Of a DNA stretch of 64,000 nt, positions 24,089 through 33,016 are shown piece by piece (within the stretch, counting starts at the first letter, position 1; each line of letters opens with the position of its first letter). Below the pieces are notes generated by a model. That model did not search any database. It saw only the letters and a list, made by a program, of their open reading frames with translations, and had not been told where the DNA came from. The DNA lies in the NCBI GenBank assembly GCA_951812525.1, contig OX638316.1, positions 2,908,506 to 2,972,505 on the forward strand, given 5' to 3'. The position numbers were made by a program, and so were the translations under genes. This DNA is from an uncultured Poribacteria bacterium (GTDB taxonomy: Bacteria; Poribacteria; WGA-4E; WGA-3G).

Positions 24089-25495
24089 ATGTTTACAAGA
24101 TATCTCGGATTTGGTGTTGTTTTCTTTCTACAAACACTTGGCTTAATTCTTGCGCCTCACCTTGATGGGGAAATGGCATCGGTTGAGGAGCCTGTCCGAA
24201 CTTTCACGCTCGCTCAAGGCATTAATCACGCTTTGCGCAATAGTCGCGAGTTCCAGGCTGCTCAGAAAGATGTCGAACTTGCTACTGAGAAAGCCAAAGA
24301 AACACGCGCCATATTGCTCCCGCAACTAACGTTAGATGCTCGATACAGATTCGAGGGAGATCTGTCCACGATTGTGCTGGATCCGCGTTTTCTGGAGTTT
24401 CTCAGAGACCCTATGTCCCAAGACGATTCTACAGGTGGGCGTACAAATGAAAACGGCACTGAACCGATCGAAATTGAGCTTGGGGCAAAACACAATTTGC
24501 AAGGACAAGCGCAGGTAGTGTATCCCCTATTTACGTGGGGACGACTCAGCAACATTTACCGTCAGGCAGTCTTAGGAGAGCAGGCAGCCGAAAGGGCGTT
24601 GGAAGTGATTCAACTTGATGTTGAGCTAAAGGTTCGTCAAGCATTTCACGCCGTGCTATTGATGGAGGCCTTCATTCAGGTCTCGGAGCAAGCCCTTGAT
24701 CAAGTTGAAAAACGCTATAAGGTCGCACAAGAACAGAAATCCGCAGGCGTCACCACACGGCTGGAAGTAATTCGGTCCAATGTTCAAGTTGTCAATGCTC
24801 GTTCTCAGTTGATTCAAGCGCGGAACCAGCGTAAACTCGCCAAAGAGAACTTTAAATTGACCCTTGGGCTTCCGCTTGACCAAGCTATCTTGATTGAAGG
24901 TGAACTGCGTGCTGAACTCAAACAAGTGAACATCGAACAAGCCATTATGACAGCACTTGACAGGCGTCCCGAGATCCATCAGTTTAATATCCAAGAGCAG
25001 ATTGGTGAAAAGCAGATCAAAGTTGCTAAAGCTGGAAATAAGCCAACAATTTCTACGTTTGGCAACTACATGTTCAATGACAGCGAGCGTCAAGTCTTCG
25101 GTACCGCTTGGAATGTTGGATTCGCGATTCAATTCCCAATTTTCGATGGATTCTCGACGCGATCACAGGTTAACCAAGCGCGTATACATCTCGATCAACT
25201 TCAGACAAACAAAGACCAGATTCTTGACAGCATCAAACTTGAGACTAAAGCTGCTGTTTTCGATCTTCGAGCGGCAGAAAAATTAATCGAGGTACAAGAG
25301 GGTATTGTTGAGGAAGCTGCGGAAGCATTGCGTATTGCGAATGCCCAACATGAAACTGGAATGATCACAGGTGTGGAATTGACAGACGTTGAGATGTCCC
25401 ACACACAAGCCCAAGTCAATCAACTACAAGCCATCCATGACTATATCGTCGCCGTTGCGAGGGTGGAACGCGCAATTGGTAGTAAACTTGAATGA
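24089..25495 (+). CDS. TolC-family outer membrane efflux channel
   Basis: Outer-membrane exit duct of a tripartite pump. The start is taken at ATG 24089 (468 residues), since GACAGAGGTG lies just before it and a signal peptide follows (YLGFGVVFFLQTLGLILAP). Two repeated OEP halves are visible: TFTLAQGINHALRNSREFQAA opens the first helix pair, QAVLGEQAAERALEVIQLDVELKVRQAFHAVLL and KRYKVAQEQKSAGVTTRLEVI are the long helices, RRPEIHQFN starts the second half, and AAEALRIANAQHETGMITGVELTDVE ends it. First gene of the TolC-adaptor-RND operon, 24 bp before the adaptor. Confidence 0.9.
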   Translation: MFTRYLGFGVVFFLQTLGLILAPHLDGEMASVEEPVRTFTLAQGINHALRNSREFQAAQKDVELATEKAKETRAILLPQLTLDARYRFEGDLSTIVLDPRFLEFLRDPMSQDDSTGGRTNENGTEPIEIELGAKHNLQGQAQVVYPLFTWGRLSNIYRQAVLGEQAAERALEVIQLDVELKVRQAFHAVLLMEAFIQVSEQALDQVEKRYKVAQEQKSAGVTTRLEVIRSNVQVVNARSQLIQARNQRKLAKENFKLTLGLPLDQAILIEGELRAELKQVNIEQAIMTALDRRPEIHQFNIQEQIGEKQIKVAKAGNKPTISTFGNYMFNDSERQVFGTAWNVGFAIQFPIFDGFSTRSQVNQARIHLDQLQTNKDQILDSIKLETKAAVFDLRAAEKLIEVQEGIVEEAAEALRIANAQHETGMITGVELTDVEMSHTQAQVNQLQAIHDYIVAVARVERAIGSKLE

Positions 25496-25519
25496 CAGTC
25501 AGATGTGAGGAGGGAGCAG

Positions 25520-27106
25520 ATGAGGCAAAACAGATTTCAATATTTTATTTTACTATTGTGCTTTGGGTTAGGTGGGTTAAGTTTTGATTATGCCCACGCT
25601 CAAGAAGCTTCAAAGCCCAAACCGGTCAAAGTTACCACACCTCAGCGGGGTAAGATTGAACGGAAAATCACTTATACAGGAAACTTGGAACCCGATGCTA
25701 TGCTCAATATTTTCGCCAATATCCCTGGAAAACTGATGGTGCTGAATGTCAACGAAGGCGACCACGTCAACAAAGGAGACGTTCTGGCACAAACTGACTC
25801 ACGGGAACTACATCTTGCGTTGAAACAAGTGCAAGCGGCGTTAAAGGCAGCGGAGGCACAGTTATCAATAGCCAAGGTGACCGCACGAATCAAGATCGAA
25901 GTTCAAGCGGAAATCGCTCACGCCTCTCTTGATGCGGCGAAGGTTCAGTTAGCGCAAGCACTGGCATTGTCAGAGGCACAAGCGACATCTCAGTTTAAAC
26001 AGGCAACAGCCGCAGTTACTGTTGCCGAAGCCAACCTAAAAAAGGCTTTGAAAGGTGCAAGGAATCAGGAAATACAACAAGCAAAAGCGGTCGTTTTGGG
26101 GGCAAAGGCGGCGTTGGATAACGCACGGACGAACTTTGAGCGTGTCCAGAAACTCCATAAAACTGAAGCGATTAGCGACCGTGATTTTGACAATGCCAAA
26201 GCGCAGTACAACAATGCCAAAGCACAGCACGAAGGGGCAGTTGAACAGCTCAGCTTGATTCAAGAGGGACTGCAGCCAGAAGATATTACCGCTGCAGAAG
26301 CACAACTCCATCAGGCACAGGCATCGCTAGTGCTCGCTCGTGTTGCGGTAGACACCAAAGACTGGAACACACAAATCACAATGGCAGAATCTCAAGTCAG
26401 ACAGGCGGAAGCAAATCTACGCACTGCGAGTGAATTAGTCAAAACCCAGGCTTGGAAACATGATATCGCTGTTGCAGAAGCGCAATTCGATCAAGCAAAA
26501 CAACAGGTTAACCTCGCACAAAAGCGATTCGATGATGCAACGATCACTTCCCCTCTAAATGGAATCGTGGTGAATCGAGACTCAAATATCGGCGATTATG
26601 TAGGGAGCGGACCCGGAGGGAATCCTATACTTATGATCGTCAAAATGGATGCGGTCAAAGTGGTTTTTTCCATCCCTGAAGCCGACCTCAGCAATGTCGC
26701 AGTTGGGACCCCAGTCCGTATTTCTACAAGGCAACACCACACCAGCGGAAAAATCAATTTTGTCAGCCCAATTGTGAAACCTGAAACGAGGACCGTAAAG
26801 CTCAAGGCGGAGATTCCAAATCCAGAGTATCAACTCAAGCCAGGCATGTTCGTGGAAGTTAGCATAGACTTCTCAACTACTGATGATTCGCTGCTTCTCC
26901 CTCGTGATGCAGTCTTAGATATCCAAAATGGAGTGGGACACGTTTTCATTGTGTCAGATGGCAAAGCACACCAACAGACTGTAAAAGTAGGGCCTGCTTG
27001 GGGCGAGAAGATCTCAATTCTTGAAGGTGTGATCGATTCGACTCCCATCATCGTTAGGGGGCATCAGCTGTTAGCAGATGGCACAAAAATCTTGGTTGTG
27101 GAGTAA
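25520..27106 (+). CDS. RND/HlyD-type periplasmic adaptor (membrane fusion protein)
   Basis: Bridges the inner-membrane pump and the TolC channel. ATG 25520 follows GGAGGGAGCAG and opens a signal peptide (FQYFILLLCFGLGGLSFDYAHAQ). Residues 35-95 hold the first lipoyl half (KVTTPQRGKIERKITYTGNL, NEGDHVNKGDVLAQTDSREL). An unusually long helical hairpin of about 250 residues follows (Ala-, Gln- and Lys-rich: KAALDNARTNFERVQKLH, ISDRDFDNAKAQY). The second lipoyl half (ATITSPLNGIVVNRDSNIGD), the beta-barrel (VVFSIPEADLSNVAVGTPV) and the membrane-proximal domain (GVGHVFIVSDGKAHQQTVKV) come after. At about 528 residues it is longer than typical adaptors because of the hairpin. Confidence 0.92.
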   Translation: MRQNRFQYFILLLCFGLGGLSFDYAHAQEASKPKPVKVTTPQRGKIERKITYTGNLEPDAMLNIFANIPGKLMVLNVNEGDHVNKGDVLAQTDSRELHLALKQVQAALKAAEAQLSIAKVTARIKIEVQAEIAHASLDAAKVQLAQALALSEAQATSQFKQATAAVTVAEANLKKALKGARNQEIQQAKAVVLGAKAALDNARTNFERVQKLHKTEAISDRDFDNAKAQYNNAKAQHEGAVEQLSLIQEGLQPEDITAAEAQLHQAQASLVLARVAVDTKDWNTQITMAESQVRQAEANLRTASELVKTQAWKHDIAVAEAQFDQAKQQVNLAQKRFDDATITSPLNGIVVNRDSNIGDYVGSGPGGNPILMIVKMDAVKVVFSIPEADLSNVAVGTPVRISTRQHHTSGKINFVSPIVKPETRTVKLKAEIPNPEYQLKPGMFVEVSIDFSTTDDSLLLPRDAVLDIQNGVGHVFIVSDGKAHQQTVKVGPAWGEKISILEGVIDSTPIIVRGHQLLADGTKILVVE

Positions 27107-27112
27107 TATAAC

Positions 27113-30100
27113 ATGAATCTATCGAGAATCTGTGTTGAACATCCGGTGCTCGCGGTGATGCTCAATTTAGTGTTCATATTTCTAGGAATTGTCTCGTTTT
27201 CAGCCCTGACCATGGATCTCCTCCCAGAAATCGATTTGCCCGTGGTGAGCGTTAGAACTATCTGGGCAGGAGCCAGCCCAGAGGAGATTGAAAGTCAAGT
27301 TACCAAAGAGATTGAAGATGCCGTCGCAACAATTAGTGGTATCGAAAGTATCGAATCCCGTTCTCTTGAGAGTCTATCAATTGTTACCATTAGATTTGAG
27401 TTTGGAATTGATATCAATTTCGCTCACATTGAGGTGAAAGACAAAGTTGATGCTATTATCGCGCAATTACCAGATGATGCTGATCCGCCAATTGCAGGAA
27501 AACACGATATTGGTGCCAGCCCAATCATGGAGTTGATGGTTACAGGGAACATCCCGTTGCAGGAATTATCTGAACTGGTAGATCGAGAGGTGAAGGAATC
27601 GCTATCACGAATTCAAGGCGTCGCCGGTGTTAATATCTTAGGAGGAGAAAAACGTGAAATCCAGGTGAACCTCTCCAAAGAACGCTTGAAAGGATATGGA
27701 CTCTCGATTACCGATGTTGTACAGGGAATACAATTAGGAAATATGTCGGTCCCCGCTGGCAGAATTACGCAATCGAAACAGGAATTCACTGTCCGCATGG
27801 CAGGTGAATTCTCAAACCTCAACGAACTTTGGCATTTAGACATCTTCCTTCAATCAGGCGAGACGGTACAGCTCGGGGAACTCGCTTCAATCGATGATAC
27901 ATCAGCCGAGAAACGGACGATGGTTCGATATGATGGCAAAGAGGGAATTGCGCTCAGCATTGTCAAGCTCGGCAACGCACAACCTATTAAACTCGCCGAT
28001 GACGTTCGTAAAACTATCAAATCACTTGAAGCGGAATTTCCAACCGATGTTGATATTGCAGTGATCAGAGATGACTCAATCAAAATCTTGGATTCAGTCA
28101 ACGATGTTCAGACAAACATCATTATTGGGATCATCTTAACCTCAATTATTCTCTACCTTTTTCTTCACAATCTACGAATGACAGTTATCGTCGCTGTTGT
28201 GATGCCAGCCTGTATCCTCTCGGCGTTCTTTCTGATGCGGTTATTCGGATTTACACTAAACATGATGTCGATGCTCGGACTCGGGCTATCAATTGGGACG
28301 CTTGTCGTTAACGCCATCGTTATTCTCGAAAGCGTGACACGGCGGCTCGATTCAGGCGAAACGCCTCAGATCGCAGCTGTGGAGGGAACGAAAGATGTTA
28401 CCGTCGCTGTCATTAGTTCTACAATGACGAACATTTTTGTTTTCATTCCTATCGCATTTATGTCCGGAATCGTTGGCGCGTTTTTCCTTGAATTCGGACT
28501 GACAGTTGTTTTTGCTACAATTTTTTCGCTCTGGATGTCCTTTACAATGACACCTATGTTAGCTGCTCACCTCCTTAAACCTACCATGGAGGAACAAACA
28601 CAGAACCTTTTTTTTCAACTTTGGAACCGGGGTATGCACAGTCTGGAACGAGGCTATGGAAGAATATTGGGTTGGTCCCTAAAACACCTTTGGGTAAATG
28701 TCCTAATCGCGATTCTCCTAACCGTGGGTGCGGTCCTTTTACTAAGAACGTTAGGCGGTGAATTTATCCCTAAGTCCAATGGTGACTTTATTAGCGTCTA
28801 TGTTGAACTGCCGCCGGGCACCACATTAGCCGAAACAGATGAGATAACCTTGGATATAGAAACTGTCCTTAATAACTCACCTGAAGTCAAAGATGTCTTA
28901 ACAAAAATTGGGACTAACGAAGGGATTAATTACGCCGAGTTGCTGGTGGTTTTACCCCAAAACCATAAAAAACACGTGCTTGAGGTTAACGATGAACTCC
29001 GATCTGTTTTGGATGGTAAGTTTCCTGGAGTCATTCGGCAACAGGTGATTGCTGGCGATGGAGCGGATATCGGCGTTGAAATCTTCGGAACTGAAAAGGA
29101 AGTATTGACTAAAATCACCAACCAAGTGAAAGATATTGTGGATAATATTCCCGGGTTAGTGGAGACGAAATCCACTGTCCGAACAGGTAAACCCGGAATT
29201 ACCTTTATTCCTGACCGAAATCTGCTCAAAGACCACGGCGTAACCGTAGCCGAGATTGGGCAGGCCTTAAACTACAGTCTAACAGGAACAACAGCCTCCA
29301 CCTATGAGGAAGGAGACGAAGCGTATGATATTCAGGTACAGTTAGCAAAGACGGATCTCAACATTGCTGAGAATGTTGATCGCATTCTGATCCGAACCCG
29401 AAAAGGTTTAGTGCCATTGTTCTCATTAGGATACCTCATCGAACGCCCGAGTGAAACACAAATCACACGCAAGAATAAACAGAAAGTCTTTCGCGTCGAA
29501 GCAAACATCCTTGATGGGTCCATTGGAGAAGCCAGCAGCAAAATTCAACAGCAGGTTAGTCAGATTGAGTTACCCCCCGGATATCGGATTAGTATGGGAG
29601 GCGACGCAGAAAGTCAAACCGAGTCCTTTCAAGCGATTGCCATAGCACTTGTTCAAGCCATTATCTTGACGTACATGCTTCTTGCTGCCATCTTAGGCTC
29701 CTACATCCACCCCTTTACAATTATGCTGACGCTCCCTTTGGCATTTGTCGGTGCTATATTATCAATGTTGATCTTCGGACTGACTCTTAATATCTTTTCA
29801 CTATTAGCAATCGTTATGTTGGTTGGAATTGTCGTAAATGATGCAATTTTGCTGCTTGATCAGACGCGTATTTTTCGGCAGGAGGGGCTTCCAGTTAAAG
29901 AGGCACTACTGAAGGCATGCCCACTAAAATTACGGACCATTATCATGACAAATTTAACCATCGTCATCAGTATGTTTCCGCAGACGCTTGGTGATCGAGG
30001 GGCGGCTGTCATGCGCGCAACCTTAGCAGGGGTCGAAATTGGTGCGATAATCGTTCAGACCCTATGTACATTAACTATCATTCCAGTGTTTTACACGATT

Positions 30101-30190
30101 CTTGATCGATTTTCTGCCCGTAGATACGCCTCAGATGTTCAAGCGACTACACTCGCAGAAACGAATACCACGGACGATTCGGATGCTTGA
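27113..30190 (+). CDS. RND-family inner membrane efflux transporter (AcrB-like)
   Basis: A 1025-residue pump subunit with the two-fold RND plan: TM1 at 12-33, large periplasmic loop, TM2-6 at about 335-480, TM7 near 535, second loop, and TM8-12 from about 860. ASPEEIESQVTKEIE (55-69) and the LPPGT strand are family signatures. In TM4 the AcrB aspartates D407/D408 are replaced by V399/N400 (LVVNAIV), and in TM10 the AcrB lysine K940 by N909 with D910 next to it (VVNDAIL), so the usual proton relay is missing or rearranged. It starts 6 bp after the adaptor gene. Substrate unknown; a drug, lipid or glycoside export role is open. Confidence 0.93.
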   Translation: MNLSRICVEHPVLAVMLNLVFIFLGIVSFSALTMDLLPEIDLPVVSVRTIWAGASPEEIESQVTKEIEDAVATISGIESIESRSLESLSIVTIRFEFGIDINFAHIEVKDKVDAIIAQLPDDADPPIAGKHDIGASPIMELMVTGNIPLQELSELVDREVKESLSRIQGVAGVNILGGEKREIQVNLSKERLKGYGLSITDVVQGIQLGNMSVPAGRITQSKQEFTVRMAGEFSNLNELWHLDIFLQSGETVQLGELASIDDTSAEKRTMVRYDGKEGIALSIVKLGNAQPIKLADDVRKTIKSLEAEFPTDVDIAVIRDDSIKILDSVNDVQTNIIIGIILTSIILYLFLHNLRMTVIVAVVMPACILSAFFLMRLFGFTLNMMSMLGLGLSIGTLVVNAIVILESVTRRLDSGETPQIAAVEGTKDVTVAVISSTMTNIFVFIPIAFMSGIVGAFFLEFGLTVVFATIFSLWMSFTMTPMLAAHLLKPTMEEQTQNLFFQLWNRGMHSLERGYGRILGWSLKHLWVNVLIAILLTVGAVLLLRTLGGEFIPKSNGDFISVYVELPPGTTLAETDEITLDIETVLNNSPEVKDVLTKIGTNEGINYAELLVVLPQNHKKHVLEVNDELRSVLDGKFPGVIRQQVIAGDGADIGVEIFGTEKEVLTKITNQVKDIVDNIPGLVETKSTVRTGKPGITFIPDRNLLKDHGVTVAEIGQALNYSLTGTTASTYEEGDEAYDIQVQLAKTDLNIAENVDRILIRTRKGLVPLFSLGYLIERPSETQITRKNKQKVFRVEANILDGSIGEASSKIQQQVSQIELPPGYRISMGGDAESQTESFQAIAIALVQAIILTYMLLAAILGSYIHPFTIMLTLPLAFVGAILSMLIFGLTLNIFSLLAIVMLVGIVVNDAILLLDQTRIFRQEGLPVKEALLKACPLKLRTIIMTNLTIVISMFPQTLGDRGAAVMRATLAGVEIGAIIVQTLCTLTIIPVFYTILDRFSARRYASDVQATTLAETNTTDDSDA

Positions 30191-30253
30191 TAGCCGCCCA
30201 TAACTTAAACAGAGCGGTCTAAAGTTCGCCAGTGCGGAAAGATTAGGGAATTT

Positions 30254-30718
30254 ATGAAATCAACCAAAGATTCTAACCCCAAGTTAGTACTTAGACGAGC
30301 TGTTAAAGAGACACTTCTCCTCGCACTCGTAGTTCTCATCGCTATCGCGCTCTTCATAGGAACAATCTACTTCATCGCTAGCATAGAAACTGAACATGAG
30401 TTGCAAAACCGACGGTGGGGATTGTTATTAGGCTGGTTGACAACCGTTAATGTTGGTCTCATTCTGGGCAGGACCCGACGGAAGGAAGAAGGCGTTCTAC
30501 TGTCCAAATCAATTATTATAATTCAGGAATCACTCCAAATTTTTCTGTTACTCCTCTCTTTCAGTGTGCTTTGCTATGGCTCCTACCTTATATACACATC
30601 AAGGGCGTTGATTGTGCACCGACCCTGGGCACTCCTGATTGGATGGTTTGCTCTCTTGGTATCCATCGCATTCTTTGTGAAAGCGAGGCACCTCGTTCGA
30701 TTTGCGCGACGTAAATAA
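30254..30718 (+). CDS. Small four-helix membrane protein of unknown function
   Basis: No family recognised. The 154-residue protein has four hydrophobic segments: ETLLLALVVLIAIALFIGTI (about 19-38), WGLLLGWLTTVNVGLILG, LQIFLLLLSFSVLCYGSYLIY and WALLIGWFALLVSIAFFVKA, with basic ends, suggesting both termini are cytoplasmic. The two WxLLxGW motifs suggest an internal repeat. It follows the RND gene by 63 bp on the same strand and may be an accessory of that operon. Confidence 0.6.
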   Translation: MKSTKDSNPKLVLRRAVKETLLLALVVLIAIALFIGTIYFIASIETEHELQNRRWGLLLGWLTTVNVGLILGRTRRKEEGVLLSKSIIIIQESLQIFLLLLSFSVLCYGSYLIYTSRALIVHRPWALLIGWFALLVSIAFFVKARHLVRFARRK

Positions 30719-30888
30719 TCGGAAGTTCCTGTTTTGATGATGTACACTATGAGATTGATCCATCAAACGGGTTAGGTTGGTTTGTGCCCGCGGATCATGC
30801 CAGGATAGTCGCAGAGATTGTGTTTTAGTTGGTTTTATTCACTAATAATAGTATGTGTATGTTTAGTATACCCTACAAGGAGGAACTT

Positions 30889-31182
30889 ATGTTAAGAAAA
30901 CTCTCTGCTGTTCTGTTGATTGTTGCGATGGTCTTTGTCATCGGCTGTGCAGCACATACACACAAAGTCGGACACGGTGCAGTCTTCAATCGGACGAACG
31001 TTGAACGACAATGGTATATTCTTTATGGACTCGTGCCCCTCCACGATATTGATACACAAGCAATGGCGGATGGGAAGAGGAATTATGAAATCACCACGCA
31101 GATTACGCTGGTTGACTTCATTTATCGGGTTCTCTTTTATCCTGCCACAATCACGTGTCGCACGGTGACAGTTACGAGATAA
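30889..31182 (+). CDS. Small Bor-like lipoprotein
   Basis: A 97-residue product from ATG 30889, which follows AAGGAGG. The signal LRKLSAVLLIVAMVFVIGCAA has a lipobox (VIGC), so it should be lipidated at C21 or so. After it come HTHKVGHGAVFNRTNVERQWY and YGLVPLHDIDTQAMADGKRNYEI, resembling the Bor/Iss-type small surface lipoproteins (VERQWYxLYGLVPL). Function in this organism unknown. Stands alone after the RND operon; 26 bp before a truncated dockerin gene. Confidence 0.65.
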   Translation: MLRKLSAVLLIVAMVFVIGCAAHTHKVGHGAVFNRTNVERQWYILYGLVPLHDIDTQAMADGKRNYEITTQITLVDFIYRVLFYPATITCRTVTVTR

Positions 31183-31207
31183 CTTTCGCAGTCCCTCCGC
31201 GCTCGGA

Positions 31208-31819
31208 TTGAATAGGTTTCACTTATCCTTTGATATACCAAGTAATACTAATAATTTAGTTATCAGGGTAACAGACGCTGGAGATGGACCCGATTGTGAC
31301 CATTTTATTTTTGCCGATGCAAAATTGTTATATGGTGATAGTTCAGAACCAGAAACTATAACTGGTGTTTCAGAAAAACATACAGACATTAACAGGGATG
31401 GCAGGGTGACAATCGCTGATCTCATTATCGTCGCCTCGCGGTATGGCGAAAGAGTAAAGGCGGACATAGACCCAAACCCGGATGTGGATCGCGACGGCAT
31501 AGTAGACATTCAGGATATAACTCTAATTACCGATGAGATGCCACTAAACGCACCGTCTATAAATGCTTTTCCTATGACTAACCAGCCCGTTCAAACACAA
31601 CTCCTTGCGAACTATCCTAACCCATTCAACCCGGAGACATGGATACCGTATCACTTGGCGAAAGCAAGCGATGTACAGATTACCATTTACGATACGCACG
31701 GGGTTGTTGTCAGACAGATGGAATTAGGAAATCAACAACCAGGCTTTTACACAAATAGGAGTCGAGCAGCGTATTGGGATGGGCGAAGAAAACTTTTAGC
31801 GTATATAACCTCTGAATGA
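31208..31819 (+). pseudogene. 5'- and 3'-truncated dockerin/sorting-domain protein
   Basis: Has no signal peptide or convincing start. It opens inside a carbohydrate-binding-like strand set (NLVIRVTDAGDGPDCDHFIFADAKLLYG, as ends NPCBM-type domains), continues with two dockerin loops (DINRDGRVTIADLIIVASRYG, DVDRDGIVDIQDITLI), then the sorting domain NYPNPFNPETWIPYHLAKASDVQI up to SRAAYWDGR, after which KLLAYITSE replaces the last 25 or so residues. So it is the tail of a larger gene, cut at both ends. The 147 bases 31616-31762 are duplicated at 32855-33000. Confidence 0.7.
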
Positions 31820-32033
31820 GACAAACCAAAGACCCTTCCAAGAAATGGAGTTGCATGTTGCAGGCCGCTAATGGGGAGTTCCTGAAATGGCTGCTGTAAG
31901 CTTGCCATGATATAGTATGCGATTTAGCCATGACGATTATATCATGGCGCAGTATAAAAATGAATATTCAAAGAAAATGAGCGGGCATTTCACCTTGTTT
32001 TTTGTAGGAGACCGGTGTCCGAAAAGTAATCCC

Positions 32034-32535
32034 ATGAAACTTCGAAGGTCAGAGTTACTTGTGTCGGGTTTGCAGAAAATAGGCGTTGAGATCGGATTCT
32101 TTACGATGCTGCTGTGCGTGGTGGTGGCATTTTTGGGGTGTGCCGATGGCAGAAAAAAAAACGACGGCTGCTAAAATCTCAGAACACTTCAAAAACTATG
32201 CGAAGTTAAAACAGAACGATCCAGTGAGTGCTCGCGGTGAACTCTACGCTGCGGCATACCTACTCCACAAGGGACACCCGAAGTCTAAACTTTGGGCGGA
32301 AAAGGTCTATGAAATGGATAGCACAGGGAGGGTGAGTTTCTCGGAGTTGCTTGCCTATGAGATACTGCTATTTGAAATTGCCACCGACAACGGTGCGCCC
32401 AAAAAATTCTTAGAGAAACACCAAGAGGTCATCAATGTGACGCTACAGCAGATCGAAGCTCTTAAAGCCGAGGGTAAAGACCCCAAGGCAATCTGGACGA
32501 AAGCGTATACATTTGATTTTTCTCCGGATCCATAA
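32034..32535 (+). pseudogene. Lipoprotein gene split by a frameshift at an A9 run
   Basis: ATG 32034 opens a lipoprotein signal (LRRSELLVSGLQ, FFTMLLCVVVAFLGC, lipobox FLGC) that ends prematurely at 32174. Nine A at 32153-32161 separate it from the other frame, which continues TTAAKISEHFKNYAKLKQND and VSARGELYAAAYLLHKGHPK to 32535. Removing one A joins both into one protein of about 166 residues with the usual lipoprotein layout. Alternatives: sequencing error in the homopolymer, transcriptional slippage, or an independent short protein from ATG 32146. The mature part has no recognised domain; it is helical and may be TPR-like. Confidence 0.6.
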
Positions 32536-32628
32536 CCTCAATGACGAATACACCTGCACGCTGATTTACGGGTGGCGATTTTCGCTAACGCTACACTGGA
32601 GGGAAACGATGCAACAGGAGACACACTC

Positions 32629-32859
32629 ATGAAAATACGACTCGGCAAGGTTCTAATTGATACCCAGTACATAGTGGTAGTGACGCAAAAATCACCTTCC
32701 ATTTGTCAAATCCAGTTCACATCAGGAAACATTCTTGAAGTCGTATGCGGAATCAAGACCGCCAACCGAGAGATTGCAGTGTTTGATGGAGACGGCAGCC
32801 AGTTCTTAGACTACATCGAGAACATTGACAAAACCGAGAAACCCGCCCTGTGGACCTAA
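32629..32859 (+). CDS. Small protein of unknown function, 3' end replaced by duplicated sequence
   Basis: From ATG 32629, with CAGGAGACACACTC before it, 76 residues: KIRLGKVLIDTQYIVVVTQK then QIQFTSGNILEVVCGIKTAN, a small beta-rich domain of an unrecognised family. The stop codon TAA (32857-32859) lies inside the start of the duplicated sorting-domain cassette, so the original C-terminus has probably been lost or altered. Confidence 0.45.
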   Translation: MKIRLGKVLIDTQYIVVVTQKSPSICQIQFTSGNILEVVCGIKTANREIAVFDGDGSQFLDYIENIDKTEKPALWT

Positions 32860-33000
32860 CCCTTTCAATCCGGAGACATGGATACTGTATCACTTGGCGG
32901 AAGCAAGTGATGTACAGATACCATTTACGATACGCACGGGGTTGTTGTCAGACAGATGGAATTAGGAAATCAACAACCAGGCTTTTACACAAATAGGAGT
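32855..33000 (+). repeat. Second copy of a sorting-domain coding segment (direct repeat of 31616-31762)
   Basis: Aligns with 31616-31762 over the whole length, with a handful of substitutions in the first part, one missing T (frameshift) and the last 81 bases identical. It cannot be translated as a full domain. Its right edge, AGGAGT (32995-33000), is also the ribosome-binding site of the next gene, and AGGAGT occurs at the same point in the first copy (31757-31762) in coding sequence. Confidence 0.9.
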
Positions 33001-33016
33001 TTTAATTTTTAAACCT

